This document shows, piece after piece, positions 1-7,706 of a stretch of DNA of 64,000 nt. This stretch comes from Paenactinomyces guangxiensis (GTDB taxonomy: Bacteria; Bacillota; Bacilli; Thermoactinomycetales; Thermoactinomycetaceae). Position numbers and translations under genes: made by a program. Within the stretch, counting starts at the first letter, position 1; every line of letters begins with the position of its first letter. Below the pieces are notes generated by a model, which saw only the letters and a list, made by a program, of their open reading frames with translations, searched no databases and was not told where the DNA came from. The stretch is from positions 62,001-126,000 of the forward strand of contig NZ_JAECVR010000012.1 of the NCBI RefSeq assembly GCF_016055185.1, given 5' to 3'.

Positions 1-1
1 T

Positions 2-157
2 GACGGGTTCCCGGTTGAGACCATAAAGGAGCCGGATAATTTCGAGACAGAACTGCGTTTATCCGGCGGGGTTTTGTACGGAACGATAGACAAGCACGCG
101 AGAATCTATACTTTAATCTTAGATATTTTAAATGATTACCGGGAGGGGCTTGTATAA
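2..157 (+). CDS. Partial phage protein, 3' end only
   Basis: The frame is open from base 2 to a TAA at 155-157 and encodes about 51 C-terminal residues (ending DYREGLV). The stop overlaps the ATG of ssb by one base (TAATG), so the two are translationally coupled in the early operon. I do not recognise the family. The 5' part lies outside the window. Confidence 0.6.
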   Translation, partial: DGFPVETIKEPDNFETELRLSGGVLYGTIDKHARIYTLILDILNDYREGLV

Positions 158-558
158 TGCTGAATGAAGTTATTTTAATTGGCCGTTTGACACGTGACCC
201 TGATTTAAAATACACCCAGTCAGGCGTAGCAGTTACAAATTTTACCCTTGCAGTTAACCGTCGTTTCACTAATCAACAAGGGGAACGCGAAGCCGATTTT
301 ATTAATATTGTCGCTTGGCGCAAAACGGCCGAAAATTGTGCGGAGCATCTAAGAAAAGGTTCATTAGCCGCGGTGACTGGTAGCATTGAGACAGGCAGCT
401 ACGAGAAGGAAGGCCGGACCGTCTACACTACGCATGTGAATGCAAGGAATGTTCAATTCCTTGACAGACGCGGGGGAAATAGCGGAGCCGGGAAGACTGA
501 CCCATTCGCAGACGACGGACAGCCAATAGATATTAAAGATGAAGATTTACCGTTTTGA
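157..558 (+). CDS. ssb: Single-stranded DNA-binding protein
   Basis: This is a 133-residue SSB. The OB-fold opens with the family signature [20 protein letters not shown] and continues with FTLAVNR and the [13 protein letters not shown] segment. A short Gly/Asp-rich linker leads to the acidic tip DEDLPF, which in this family docks replication and repair partners. The length is short compared with typical chromosomal SSBs (about 165-175 aa), as usual for phage copies. It coats ssDNA during phage replication, and the helicase and initiator genes follow in the same direction. A GC-rich hairpin at 657-674 probably ends this transcript. Confidence 0.96.
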   Translation: MLNEVILIGRLTRDPDLKYTQSGVAVTNFTLAVNRRFTNQQGEREADFINIVAWRKTAENCAEHLRKGSLAAVTGSIETGSYEKEGRTVYTTHVNARNVQFLDRRGGNSGAGKTDPFADDGQPIDIKDEDLPF

Positions 559-656
559 GCGCTCCGCACAACTACGCTTATCCTAGCGGGTGAAAGTCCT
601 TCAAACCAGTGACCTACTCTACGAGTGGGCTGGAAATAGGAAAACCAGAAGCAAAA
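559..656 (+). other. Structured intergenic segment, possible RNA remnant
   Basis: About 100 non-coding bases follow ssb. They can fold: CCAG/CTGG encloses ACTC/GAGT around 605-632. The string GGGTGAAAGTCC near 589-600 resembles the 5' part of many bacterial group II introns. No intron-encoded protein and no domain V are visible, so at most this is a remnant. An ordinary structured leader is the alternative. Confidence 0.25.
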
Positions 657-674
657 GGAGGGTTAACGCCCTCC
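657..674 (+). terminator. Terminator after ssb
   Basis: The hairpin GGAGGG-ttaacg-CCCTCC is followed by a T-rich tract reaching about 697. It separates the ssb transcript from the next promoter. Confidence 0.65.
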
Positions 675-705
675 TCCCTTTATACTCATTTTTTAAAATC
701 TATTG

Positions 706-757
706 TTGACATCTTTGCGTAACGCAATGTATTATATATTTATCTTGCGAAACGCAA
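706..757 (+). promoter_or_regulatory. Early promoter with two TTGCG-N3-CGCAA operators
   Basis: The -35 TTGACA (706-711) and -10 TATTAT (730-735) are 18 bp apart. Perfect palindromic arms TTGCG/CGCAA lie at 715-727 (spacer TAA), inside the promoter spacer, and at 745-757 (spacer AAA), just past the -10. A protein bound there would block RNA polymerase, so this is inferred to be a phage-repressor-controlled promoter for the replication genes. Confidence 0.8.
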
Positions 758-781
758 TATTTTTGTTTGGGGGTTAGCGTT

Positions 782-1585
782 TTGAGCGGATGGATTAAGG
801 TGCATAGAAAATTGTTAAATTCGGGCATGTGGAAGAGTCTGAACAGCAAACAAAGGGATGTAGCAATGACTATTCTACTCATGGTTTTCCATGATGAGAG
901 CCGGGTTGACACAGGGGAAAACATTGTCAAAACCAAGCCGGGGCAAAGGTTTTGTTCGCTGGAGAGCATCCGGGAGCATTGCGCAAAAGATGTGACCATA
1001 CAAAACATACGGACCGCATTGACGAAATTAGAAAAGTGGGGATTTTTAACATGCGAATCAACAAACAAAGGGAGGCTGATAACCGTTGTAAATTGGGAGG
1101 TTTACCAATCACCCGAAAAAAATCAACAAGCAGACCAACAGGCAACTAACAAACAACTAACAACAACCAATAATAATAAAGAAATAAATAATAATAACGT
1201 CGTTTCCGAGTCTGAAGAAGAACAACCGAAAAAGAAACGAAAGCGGACATACCCCGATGACTTCATGGAGTTTTGGAAGGTTTACCCCAGGACAAGGAAG
1301 ATGAACAAGAAGAAGACATACGAGTTGTACAAACAATTGATAGATGATGGAGAAAAGCCGGAAGACTTGATAAAGGCGGCCGAGAACTATGCTAGGGAAT
1401 GCGAAGAGAAGGAAACGCCGGAGAAATACATCAAACATCCTACAACCTTTTTGGGGATGGATGAACCATTTAGGGACTATATCGAAGATGATTATTACCA
1501 GGCGGAAGAAGCGGAACCGGTAAACCTGCAATTGAGCGATGATTTTTTGATGAGGAAATTACAAGAGGCAGTAGCGAATCTATAG
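782..1585 (+). CDS. Phage replication initiator / helicase loader-like protein
   Basis: The N-terminus (SGWIKVHRKLLNSGMW) matches the winged-helix domain of phage replisome organisers and DnaD-like initiators. A long Asn/Glu/Lys-rich linker (about residues 115-160) follows, then a C-terminal domain with FWKVYPRTRKMNKKKTYELY, typical of helicase-loading regions. I chose TTG at 782, about eight bases after GGGGG; an in-frame TTG at 767 lies on that ribosome site and is less likely. The gene sits directly before a DnaB-like helicase, which fits a role in origin recognition and helicase loading. The product is about 267 aa. Confidence 0.75.
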   Translation: MSGWIKVHRKLLNSGMWKSLNSKQRDVAMTILLMVFHDESRVDTGENIVKTKPGQRFCSLESIREHCAKDVTIQNIRTALTKLEKWGFLTCESTNKGRLITVVNWEVYQSPEKNQQADQQATNKQLTTTNNNKEINNNNVVSESEEEQPKKKRKRTYPDDFMEFWKVYPRTRKMNKKKTYELYKQLIDDGEKPEDLIKAAENYARECEEKETPEKYIKHPTTFLGMDEPFRDYIEDDYYQAEEAEPVNLQLSDDFLMRKLQEAVANL

Positions 1586-1597
1586 GAGGAATACAAA

Positions 1598-3067
1598 ATG
1601 AAATATTCGGCAGAGGTTGAACGGAATGTTGTTGGGTCTGTGTTATCGGAACCGGAAGTAATTGCTGATATTATTGACATGGAAGCGGATGAATTCAAAG
1701 AGAAAGATTGCCAATTGATTTGGACAGCAGTTAAATATCTCTACGAGACTGACCAGCCTATCGAATTGCCTAGCGTTGTGCAGATACTGAAAGAAGCGGA
1801 CCGGCTAGAAGAAGTCGGGGGTGTTTTGAGGCTAACTGATTTAATGAATGTCCCAACGGCCAAAAACGTCAAATACTACGCCAACATCGTCCGTCAAGCT
1901 GCAACCCTTCGGAGGTTGGCTGAAAAGGCTCAGGAAATATATTCACGTGCTCAATTCGCAGCCCCAAGCGAAGCGGAAACCCTGGTCGAAGAAATGGAAA
2001 AGGCCGTAGAAAGCGCAAGGGTGAACGATGCAAAAGGTCTAATTCATATTTCCGATGCGGAAGAATCTACTTTTGACCTGATAGAAAAGAAAAAGGGTGG
2101 GATTAAAACCGGTTTTCCTTTGTACGATAAGTTAAGCGGTGGCGTTCATCCTGGTTGGCTATACGTTTTAGCGGGCCGCCCGTCCGTCGGGAAGACGGCC
2201 AAAATGCTGCAAAAGGTTTTTGGGATAGCGAGACAAGGAGCCGGGGCCGTCCTGGTATTCTCTCAAGAAATGGACAAAGAAGAATTATTATTGCGCGTTC
2301 TGTCGTCAGAAACGAGTGTTCCTTATAATTTCCTCACTAAGGACAAAGATAAATTGACCGAGCCAATTAAAAAGAAGTTGCGGGAACGGTTTAAGCAGCT
2401 TAGAAAGCTACCAATTTATGTCGATGATTCGGCAGGGAAAACAATGTCACAAATTAAAGCAGCTATTAAACGGTTTAAAGCCCGCAAGGGAAAAATTGCG
2501 GCCGTGTTCGTGGATTATCTCCAAATTATGAATATACAACAAGAGCCGGGAGAAACAAGAGCCCAGGCCGTCGGAAACGTCGCGCAGCAGGCCAAAGAAT
2601 TAGCGCGGGAACATAAATTTGCATTTGTCATGCTGTCGCAATTGAGTCGGAAGACGGAAGAAAACGGCGTGCCAGAACTGGGACACCTGAAGGAATCCGG
2701 CGGAATCGAACAGGCAGCAGACGTTGTAGAGTTCTTGTACGAGCACAAGGACGACAGAGAAACCCCGGCGTCTGAAGGTTGTAAATGGGTAAGAAGTAAA
2801 ATAGCGAAAGGGCGAAACATTGGAACGTTTGAAATTAAATGCTATTTCGCCGGATGGTCCCAAAGGTATGAAGAAGTTGGTTTGGTTGACAAATTGAAAG
2901 CGGAGAAGAAAGAAGAGGAAGGGGGCATACCCGACGGGTATATTAAAATTTATAAAGAGATGAGAGAGGAGAAACCGAAAAAGAAAAAGACGGAACCAAA
3001 GAAGAAAGAGCCGAAACCGAAAACGCCATCAAATCAAACTAACCTTTTCCCGAATACGTATTTTTGA
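1598..3067 (+). CDS. DnaB-like replicative helicase
   Basis: 489 aa. A DnaB N-terminal helical domain covers residues 1-120, followed by a RecA-type motor with Walker A GRPSVGKT (193-200) and Walker B VFVDYLQ (303-309). It unwinds DNA at the phage fork. The C-terminus is a Lys/Pro-rich tail ending NQTNLFPNTYF, where QTNLF resembles a beta-clamp-binding pentapeptide (QxxLF); ordinary DnaB lacks this. GGAGG lies ahead of the ATG, and the initiator gene ends 12 bases upstream. Confidence 0.93.
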   Translation: MKYSAEVERNVVGSVLSEPEVIADIIDMEADEFKEKDCQLIWTAVKYLYETDQPIELPSVVQILKEADRLEEVGGVLRLTDLMNVPTAKNVKYYANIVRQAATLRRLAEKAQEIYSRAQFAAPSEAETLVEEMEKAVESARVNDAKGLIHISDAEESTFDLIEKKKGGIKTGFPLYDKLSGGVHPGWLYVLAGRPSVGKTAKMLQKVFGIARQGAGAVLVFSQEMDKEELLLRVLSSETSVPYNFLTKDKDKLTEPIKKKLRERFKQLRKLPIYVDDSAGKTMSQIKAAIKRFKARKGKIAAVFVDYLQIMNIQQEPGETRAQAVGNVAQQAKELAREHKFAFVMLSQLSRKTEENGVPELGHLKESGGIEQAADVVEFLYEHKDDRETPASEGCKWVRSKIAKGRNIGTFEIKCYFAGWSQRYEEVGLVDKLKAEKKEEEGGIPDGYIKIYKEMREEKPKKKKTEPKKKEPKPKTPSNQTNLFPNTYF

Positions 3068-3083
3068 GGGGGTGGAAACAACG

Positions 3084-3239
3084 ATGACAGAGAAGGAATA
3101 CTTCAAGTTGCTGGACCGGTTGGTAAAAGGAGCGGAAAAGTTATCAAATCCACTGTTAACCGACGCGAAGAAAAAACAATACCGCCGATTATATGACGAA
3201 ATAGAACGACACATTTTAGAATATAAGGGCCTTTTGTGA
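3084..3239 (+). CDS. Small hypothetical phage protein (51 aa)
   Basis: A highly charged, probably helical 51-residue product (MTEKEYFKLLDRLVKGAEKL...) sits 16 bases after the helicase. A GAGGGGGTGG ribosome site precedes the ATG by about 8 bases. No family is recognised. It is the last gene before an intergenic promoter. Confidence 0.6.
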   Translation: MTEKEYFKLLDRLVKGAEKLSNPLLTDAKKKQYRRLYDEIERHILEYKGLL

Positions 3240-3250
3240 CCCTTATTACT

Positions 3251-3302
3251 TTGCGTAAAGTAAAATTTATTTGTTGTTAATATGCGTATTGCATGATATA
3301 AT
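3251..3302 (+). promoter_or_regulatory. Promoter with degenerate copies of the phage operator
   Basis: TTGTTA (3274-3279), a 17-bp spacer and TATAAT (3297-3302) form a clear promoter. A half-conserved operator (TTGCG-TAA-AGTAA, 3251-3263) lies upstream. A second dyad, ATGCG-TAT-TGCAT (3282-3294), fills the spacer. This looks like a weaker member of the operator series seen at 715-757. Confidence 0.7.
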
Positions 3303-3318
3303 ATAGGAGGTTATAACA

Positions 3319-3525
3319 GTGTTTTTGTATGAATGCAGGAAATGTAAAAAACAGGTTGGTGTTATTGGCCGGGCTTTTGTTTTATGTCGTTGTGGCCGGG
3401 TTGCGTCTTTTGTTGGTCAAGAAGTTGGCGTTCCGCAACGTAGAACGAAGAAAAAAGGGGCACAGAGCAAAGAAACGGCCCCGGAGGTACATTTATATCA
3501 ACCTGAACTTTTCGCCCCTGTATGA
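3319..3525 (+). CDS. Small zinc-ribbon protein with clamp-binding-like tail
   Basis: 68 aa from a GTG start behind AGGAGG. CRKC near the N-terminus and CRC in the middle make a likely four-Cys zinc knuckle, followed by a basic stretch (RRTKKK). The protein ends LYQPELFAPV, where QPELF fits the QxxLF clamp-docking pattern also seen at the end of the helicase. The function is unknown. Zinc plus a possible clamp peptide suggests a replication or repair accessory (inference). Confidence 0.6.
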   Translation: MFLYECRKCKKQVGVIGRAFVLCRCGRVASFVGQEVGVPQRRTKKKGAQSKETAPEVHLYQPELFAPV

Positions 3526-3556
3526 GGCGTATATTAGCCCTGAGGAGGTATAAAAA

Positions 3557-3754
3557 ATGATTGCTAAAGGAACAAGGTTAGTCGCGATTTTTCATACACT
3601 TGAATTTTCGGAAGAAGAGTTATCTATCATTCGTTGGGCGTTGCGGAAGGTTGCTGTTGATAGCGAGTTATTCTACTCAATAAATGAATATTGCGGCGAG
3701 CATGGAATCGAGCATGGAATCAAGTTCTATGAGTCAGAGGGAAAGGATGAATAA
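3557..3754 (+). CDS. Hypothetical phage protein (65 aa)
   Basis: Unrecognised acidic product (MIAKGTRLVAIFHTLEF...). A GAGGAGG site precedes the ATG. Its end overlaps the start of the resolvase-like gene (ATGAATAA), indicating translational coupling. Confidence 0.6.
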   Translation: MIAKGTRLVAIFHTLEFSEEELSIIRWALRKVAVDSELFYSINEYCGEHGIEHGIKFYESEGKDE

Positions 3755-4106
3755 ACAAATTAACACGGGGGGTGTAGGGCTGCACGTATGGCCCAGGCAT
3801 ATGGGACGTAGCCAGAAAATGAAAGGCACGCGGCGCGAAAGGGAATTCGCTAAATTGATTAATGGAAAACGGGTTCCCCTTTCCGGTTCCGCGAAACATG
3901 CAGGAGAAGAACATACCGGAGACGTTGAAGGATTGGGGTTAAAGTGGGAAGTCAAGGCCAGGAAAGACGGGTTCAAGCAGTTGTATAAGTGGTTAGATGA
4001 AGAGGTGGTCGACGGCTTGGCGATTAAGGCGGATAAAAAGGATTGGCTTGTAGTCCTGCCGGTTCAGACGTTGTTGAGTTTATTAGGATTATATGAGGAG
4101 ATGTAA
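3747..4106 (+). CDS. Holliday-junction resolvase-like PD-(D/E)xK nuclease
   Basis: I start it at ATG 3747, overlapping the upstream stop; longer in-frame starts would run deep into the previous gene. The core RREREFAKLINGKRVPLSGS, then HTGDVEG and KWEVKAR, has the arrangement of phage resolvase-like nucleases: an N-terminal helix with E, a catalytic GD, then E-x-K. It would cut branched replication or packaging intermediates. The assignment rests on motif order only; a generic PD-(D/E)xK nuclease is the alternative. About 119 aa. Confidence 0.6.
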   Translation: MNKQINTGGVGLHVWPRHMGRSQKMKGTRREREFAKLINGKRVPLSGSAKHAGEEHTGDVEGLGLKWEVKARKDGFKQLYKWLDEEVVDGLAIKADKKDWLVVLPVQTLLSLLGLYEEM

Positions 4107-4121
4107 AGGGAGGCGCGGAGC

Positions 4122-4337
4122 ATGAAGAAAACAGATGGTGAAAAACGCAGAGACTTTTATAACTCAGTGCTTCTACTGTCACAGGAAATATTGAGCAAGG
4201 ATTGTGATAAATGGACGTTTGCCGAATTAACGTTTATCCGTCACCTAAACGAAATCAAACACGAGTTCTTACGTGAGCGGAGAGAATTGGCGGAAATGTA
4301 TCCAGTAGAAGTGGAGATTAACAGGGCTATCAATTGA
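4122..4337 (+). CDS. Hypothetical phage protein (71 aa)
   Basis: Charged, predicted mainly helical product with no recognised family. GGGAGG lies about 10 bases before the ATG. Confidence 0.55.
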   Translation: MKKTDGEKRRDFYNSVLLLSQEILSKDCDKWTFAELTFIRHLNEIKHEFLRERRELAEMYPVEVEINRAIN

Positions 4338-4350
4338 GGAGTCGTGGGAC

Positions 4351-4521
4351 ATGAATGATTTTTACTATCCACTACTTTTCGGTTTAGGTTGCTGCTTATG
4401 TGTTGTGTTTATCTCATTGGGACTGTTGGGAACATTATCTCCCTTTGTGACAATCGGCGCAGCAGTAATGTCTTTCGGCGGCGGCTTAGGTGCTTTGATT
4501 GATTGGAGGCGCGGGGCATGA
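4351..4521 (+). CDS. Small membrane protein (56 aa)
   Basis: Two hydrophobic segments (about residues 6-28 and 31-48) with Gly-rich turns suggest a two-pass membrane peptide. GAGGAG precedes the ATG, and the stop overlaps the next start (ATGA at 4518). Role unknown; small membrane proteins in phage early regions often act in host takeover or exclusion, but nothing here shows which. Confidence 0.6.
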   Translation: MNDFYYPLLFGLGCCLCVVFISLGLLGTLSPFVTIGAAVMSFGGGLGALIDWRRGA

Positions 4522-4799
4522 AAACTACGGCTGCCTGGGCGGAAATGATAAAAGCGAATGACCCGGAACATCAAAAGAAGATTCAGGACCGGATGCAGCG
4601 AGAAAAGGAAGAGGCTGCGAAGGAGCGGTTAAAGAAACGAGTTGCCATCCCGCAAAGATTAACCGGGCGGAATCTACTGGTAGTTTTACGGAGCCTGGAA
4701 AAGCAAATAACGGCGGATGTTTTAGATTATGAAATCGAACAATGGATTGTATCAGACGGGGAAGTTGTTATACGTTTTAAAGAGCCAGATGATGAATGA
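4518..4799 (+). CDS. Hypothetical coiled-coil-like phage protein
   Basis: About 93 aa from ATG 4518, four bases inside the previous gene. Residues 10-45 are strongly charged and helical (EKEEAAKERLKKRV), followed by a small mixed domain. Family not recognised. Confidence 0.55.
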   Translation: MKTTAAWAEMIKANDPEHQKKIQDRMQREKEEAAKERLKKRVAIPQRLTGRNLLVVLRSLEKQITADVLDYEIEQWIVSDGEVVIRFKEPDDE

Positions 4800-4941
4800 A
4801 AGGTATCTCATATTCGATAACCGAAACACCTTCAAAATTCAGATATTAGACCGGGAAACCGGGGAAATTATCAGGGAGTACCGACGATATGAAGGCGAAA
4901 AAGCATTGAAAGAATATTACAAGTTGATTGAGGAGGCGTAA
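4792..4941 (+). CDS. Hypothetical phage protein (about 49 aa)
   Basis: Adjacent in-frame ATGs at 4789 and 4792 overlap the end of the upstream gene. The product (MNERYLIFDNRNTFKIQILD...) looks like a small beta-rich domain with a helical tail. It shares its N-terminal style with the next gene. Unknown function. Confidence 0.5.
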   Translation: MNERYLIFDNRNTFKIQILDRETGEIIREYRRYEGEKALKEYYKLIEEA

Positions 4942-4943
4942 TA

Positions 4944-5369
4944 ATGGAAAAACGTTATATTGTAGTACATGGTACGGAAAATACTTATATTTATGACACT
5001 GTAAACAAAGAAAATGTAAAGGAAGTCAAAGGGCGTGGACTTACATCTAGAGAAACAGCCCGCCAAATAGCGGAGGAGTTTAACCAACAGGAAGAACGCC
5101 CCGGAAGATATGAAACACTAGGCCAACGAATCGGCCAACTGGTAGACCGGAAACAAAAAGAATATGGCGATAGCTGGGGGAAAGCGGCCGGCATTCTTGA
5201 AAAACTTTATCCCGACGGCGTAAAGCCGGAACATTATCATAATATGTTAGGGATTGTAAGAGTAATAGACAAATTAAGTCGGATTGCAAACGGGAACCAG
5301 GGAGAGGAAAACGCTTGGGCGGACCTTGCGGGGTATGGATTACTAGGTTATTTCGACAAATATAAATAA
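4944..5369 (+). CDS. MazG-like / nucleotide-modification-associated protein
   Basis: 141 aa. Residues 1-45 are a small domain like the preceding gene's product. The rest contains RKQKEYGDSWGKAAG, RVIDKLSRI and a C-terminal DLAGYGLLGY, the hallmark blocks of the all-alpha NTP-pyrophosphohydrolase-like 'nucleotide modification associated domain 1' family in phages. Family members are thought to adjust nucleotide pools during replication. GAGGAGG precedes the ATG by three bases from the previous stop. Confidence 0.75.
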   Translation: MEKRYIVVHGTENTYIYDTVNKENVKEVKGRGLTSRETARQIAEEFNQQEERPGRYETLGQRIGQLVDRKQKEYGDSWGKAAGILEKLYPDGVKPEHYHNMLGIVRVIDKLSRIANGNQGEENAWADLAGYGLLGYFDKYK

Positions 5370-5375
5370 GCCGAC

Positions 5376-5435
5376 TTGCGGAACGCATTTTTTTAGGTTG
5401 ATAACATTGCGTTCCGAGTTTATTTTTGGTATTAT
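5376..5435 (+). promoter_or_regulatory. Promoter with two operator copies
   Basis: TTGCGT (5407-5412) and TATTAT (5430-5435), 17 bp apart, are a plausible -35/-10 pair. Operator-like dyads lie at 5376-5388 (TTGCG-GAA-CGCAT) and 5407-5419 (TTGCG-TTC-CGAGT), the second covering the -35. It would drive the 5477 and 5857 genes. Confidence 0.65.
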
Positions 5436-5476
5436 ATTTACAGATAGCAATAGTCATAGCACAGGAGGAAAAAGAA

Positions 5477-5851
5477 ATGAAGTTCGAGGAGTGGAGAAAA
5501 AAACATTTAGATATATGCCGCGATAGTTTGGAACGCCTGGAAGAATTAATAAACAAAACGAAAAAGCATGAGGATAACTGCCGGGTGAATCCCAGGATAA
5601 CTAAGGAATGGCGGATTTTAAACGGCATGAAAAGAGATTTAAGCTATGCAGCCAATTGGCTAAAAAGAGGCCGGGAACCGGAACAAACAACAGACCCGGC
5701 CCGCCTCTCCAAAAGACGCCGGGAGGTTTTGATTGATGATTTTAACCGGGTGCATTATGAAACCGATGACTTGACAACCGTTTGGAAAGGGGAAGAAGAA
5801 GAATTTAGACAGTATTGGGCGGAATATATGGAAGATTACTTTGAGGAGTGA
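5477..5851 (+). CDS. Hypothetical charged phage protein
   Basis: About 124 aa from ATG 5477 behind AGGAGG. Very rich in Glu, Arg and Lys, probably helical throughout. No recognised domain. It lies between the operator-bearing promoter and the activator gene. Confidence 0.6.
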   Translation: MKFEEWRKKHLDICRDSLERLEELINKTKKHEDNCRVNPRITKEWRILNGMKRDLSYAANWLKRGREPEQTTDPARLSKRRREVLIDDFNRVHYETDDLTTVWKGEEEEFRQYWAEYMEDYFEE

Positions 5852-5856
5852 GGGCG

Positions 5857-6456
5857 ATGTTCCAACCGAATGCAGGTATAAAGGTTTATGGGTCTGAGAA
5901 TCAAGCGTGTTTAGTTGTTGACCATGAAACCGAAAAGGCGACTGTATTACCTGCGCGGGAGTACGAAAGCGCGTTAGCATTGGCCGAAAGAATCAATCTA
6001 CTGTTAGCGGAATCTATGAATCATGATTTTAGTTTGGAACTGAGGAAAAAGGCGAAGGAAGCAGCAGAGGAATATAAAGCCGGTTTCGATTGGCTAAAGG
6101 CTCATAGTGGGAAATTAAAGGGACCGAGCGATAGGAAACAAACAAGCCCTTTTGAGCCTGAAGACGTCCCGTCATTGGTTAGAGCGATAGAAAGAGGCTA
6201 TAAACGTTCTAAACAGTTAACCCGATTCGAGAAGGCAGCCATACGTCGGACATTAAATAATTTGTCAGCATTGGAAAGGAAGGTTTTTATTTTAACAAAG
6301 GTTTGGGGCGTATCTGCCAGGGAAGCTAACAGGTTATTAAAACAGGATGTCCATAGGCAATACGGAAGAATAAGAAAGGAATTAGAAAAAGCGAGAAAAA
6401 AAGAGAAAACGCCCGCAAGGTATAGCAAAAGGCAGATTATACAACTACGAAATTAA
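5857..6456 (+). CDS. ArpU/RinA-like late transcription regulator
   Basis: About 199 aa; ATG 5857 is chosen over an in-frame GTG at 5848 because GAGGAGTGAGGG precedes it well. The C-terminal third (LSALERKVFILTKVWGVSAREANRLL, then a basic helix) resembles the sigma-region-4-like helix-turn-helix of ArpU/RinA activators, which switch on late phage genes. The position just before the late region supports this. The N-terminal half is unrecognised. Confidence 0.6.
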   Translation: MFQPNAGIKVYGSENQACLVVDHETEKATVLPAREYESALALAERINLLLAESMNHDFSLELRKKAKEAAEEYKAGFDWLKAHSGKLKGPSDRKQTSPFEPEDVPSLVRAIERGYKRSKQLTRFEKAAIRRTLNNLSALERKVFILTKVWGVSAREANRLLKQDVHRQYGRIRKELEKARKKEKTPARYSKRQIIQLRN

Positions 6457-6513
6457 CGAATTTGACCAACAGTTGCAACTTATATATAGGGGATATTTTT
6501 TTGGCCCTTAACA

Positions 6514-6526
6514 TTGCGTAACGCAA
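6514..6526 (+). promoter_or_regulatory. Perfect TTGCG-TAA-CGCAA operator
   Basis: The 13-bp site is identical to that at 715-727. It lies 40 bases before the 6567 gene, between the activator and the late cluster. No strong -35/-10 pair is evident around it. Confidence 0.65.
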
Positions 6527-6566
6527 AATTTAGGGCGTAATTTTTCCCTCTTCGCGAGGTGAATAG

Positions 6567-7043
6567 ATGAAGGTTCATACATTCAGCGAAAAACTAAAAG
6601 AGGGTGAAGCATTTGAAAAGATGTTAGACACCTTCTTTTCAAAATGGTATCGAATCGAACCGGTTACAGATAGGAAACTGCAAAAGGCAGGTATTGACCG
6701 GATTTTTATAGATGAGGAAACCGGACGACGGTTAAAAGTGGAATATAAGGCGGATTCTATGGCCAGGAAAACCGGGAACGTTTTTATAGAAACCATTTCC
6801 AATAGCTCAACCTTTGAAGAGGGATGGGTAATGAAATGCCAAGCGGATGTTATTATTTATTTCATTCCGCCGACGTCCGAGATTATAGCCATTGAACCAT
6901 TAGCCATTTTAAAGAGTTTGCCGGAGTGGATACAGTTATACAAAAAGGCCCCGGCGAAAAATCCGACGTATTGGAGTTATGGGCGATTGGTTCCGGTTGT
7001 GGAGTTTAAAAAGCGGGCCAAATGGACCCGGAAAATATCATAG
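6567..7043 (+). CDS. PD-(D/E)xK nuclease-like protein
   Basis: 158 aa, ATG after GCGAGGTG. The pattern KAGIDRIFID (catalytic D) followed by RLKVEYKAD (E-x-K) fits the PD-(D/E)xK nuclease fold. It may be a recombination or host-DNA-degrading enzyme; the exact family is not recognised. It directly follows an operator copy. Confidence 0.5.
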   Translation: MKVHTFSEKLKEGEAFEKMLDTFFSKWYRIEPVTDRKLQKAGIDRIFIDEETGRRLKVEYKADSMARKTGNVFIETISNSSTFEEGWVMKCQADVIIYFIPPTSEIIAIEPLAILKSLPEWIQLYKKAPAKNPTYWSYGRLVPVVEFKKRAKWTRKIS

Positions 7044-7055
7044 GGAGCGGTAGGC

Positions 7056-7235
7056 ATGGATATTAAAAAGATTGTTTTTTTCGGGAATAGTGGGAAGTTT
7101 TATACATTGGAAGGAGATGCGCTCCAAGACTTTTTAGACCTTGCCCATGAACTGAAACCCGATAGTTTAATAAAAACTCATAATGGCGTCATTAATATGA
7201 GGAATATTGAATACGTCGGATATGTGACGGATTAA
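7056..7235 (+). CDS. Hypothetical phage protein (59 aa)
   Basis: A GGGAGCGG site precedes ATG 7056. The short mixed alpha/beta product (MDIKKIVFFGNSGKFYTLEG...) has no recognised relatives. Confidence 0.55.
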   Translation: MDIKKIVFFGNSGKFYTLEGDALQDFLDLAHELKPDSLIKTHNGVINMRNIEYVGYVTD

Positions 7236-7272
7236 AAAGGAATAAAACACGGATTTTTGGGGGGCGGTAGAC

Positions 7273-7452
7273 GTGAAAGAATTAATCATTAAGGCTAAAG
7301 GAAAACGCGGCAGGGACATCGAGGTATTAGTTGACGGCCAACCGGTTGAAGGTTTGAAGTATATTCAATTCGAGGCGGATATTGAGGGACCTATTGAGTT
7401 ATCTGTTATGGGTTACGGAGTGGATTTTCTGAACGGGAACAAAACGAAATAA
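7273..7452 (+). CDS. Hypothetical phage protein (59 aa)
   Basis: GTG start behind GGGGGCGG. Probably an all-beta small domain (VKELIIKAKGKRGRDIEVLV...). Unknown function. Confidence 0.55.
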   Translation: MKELIIKAKGKRGRDIEVLVDGQPVEGLKYIQFEADIEGPIELSVMGYGVDFLNGNKTK

Positions 7453-7508
7453 AAGAAATCAGGGACAATGAACGCCCTTTTTAATTTTGCAACCGGGAGT
7501 TGGAAGCG

Positions 7509-7706
7509 TTGAAAGTCAATATTTATATATTGTTCAATAAAGCTACGGAAAAATTTTTAACGAGAGGTTTTAATCAGTCTTTGTATGTGTTCCGTACCAG
7601 GGGCCGCGCTGAAGGTTTTATCAAGGCTCAAAGGTACGACCCGGAAAAAGTAGTTATTGTTGAGTTGTCCGGGGAGGTGAAAGGCGTTGGCGGAAACGGA
7701 ACTTAA
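7509..7706 (+). CDS. Hypothetical phage protein (about 65 aa)
   Basis: TTG 7509 is the likelier start (GGGAG nine bases upstream); an in-frame TTG at 7500 abuts that site. The 3' end overlaps the small terminase start by 20 bases. Family not recognised. Confidence 0.55.
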   Translation: MKVNIYILFNKATEKFLTRGFNQSLYVFRTRGRAEGFIKAQRYDPEKVVIVELSGEVKGVGGNGT

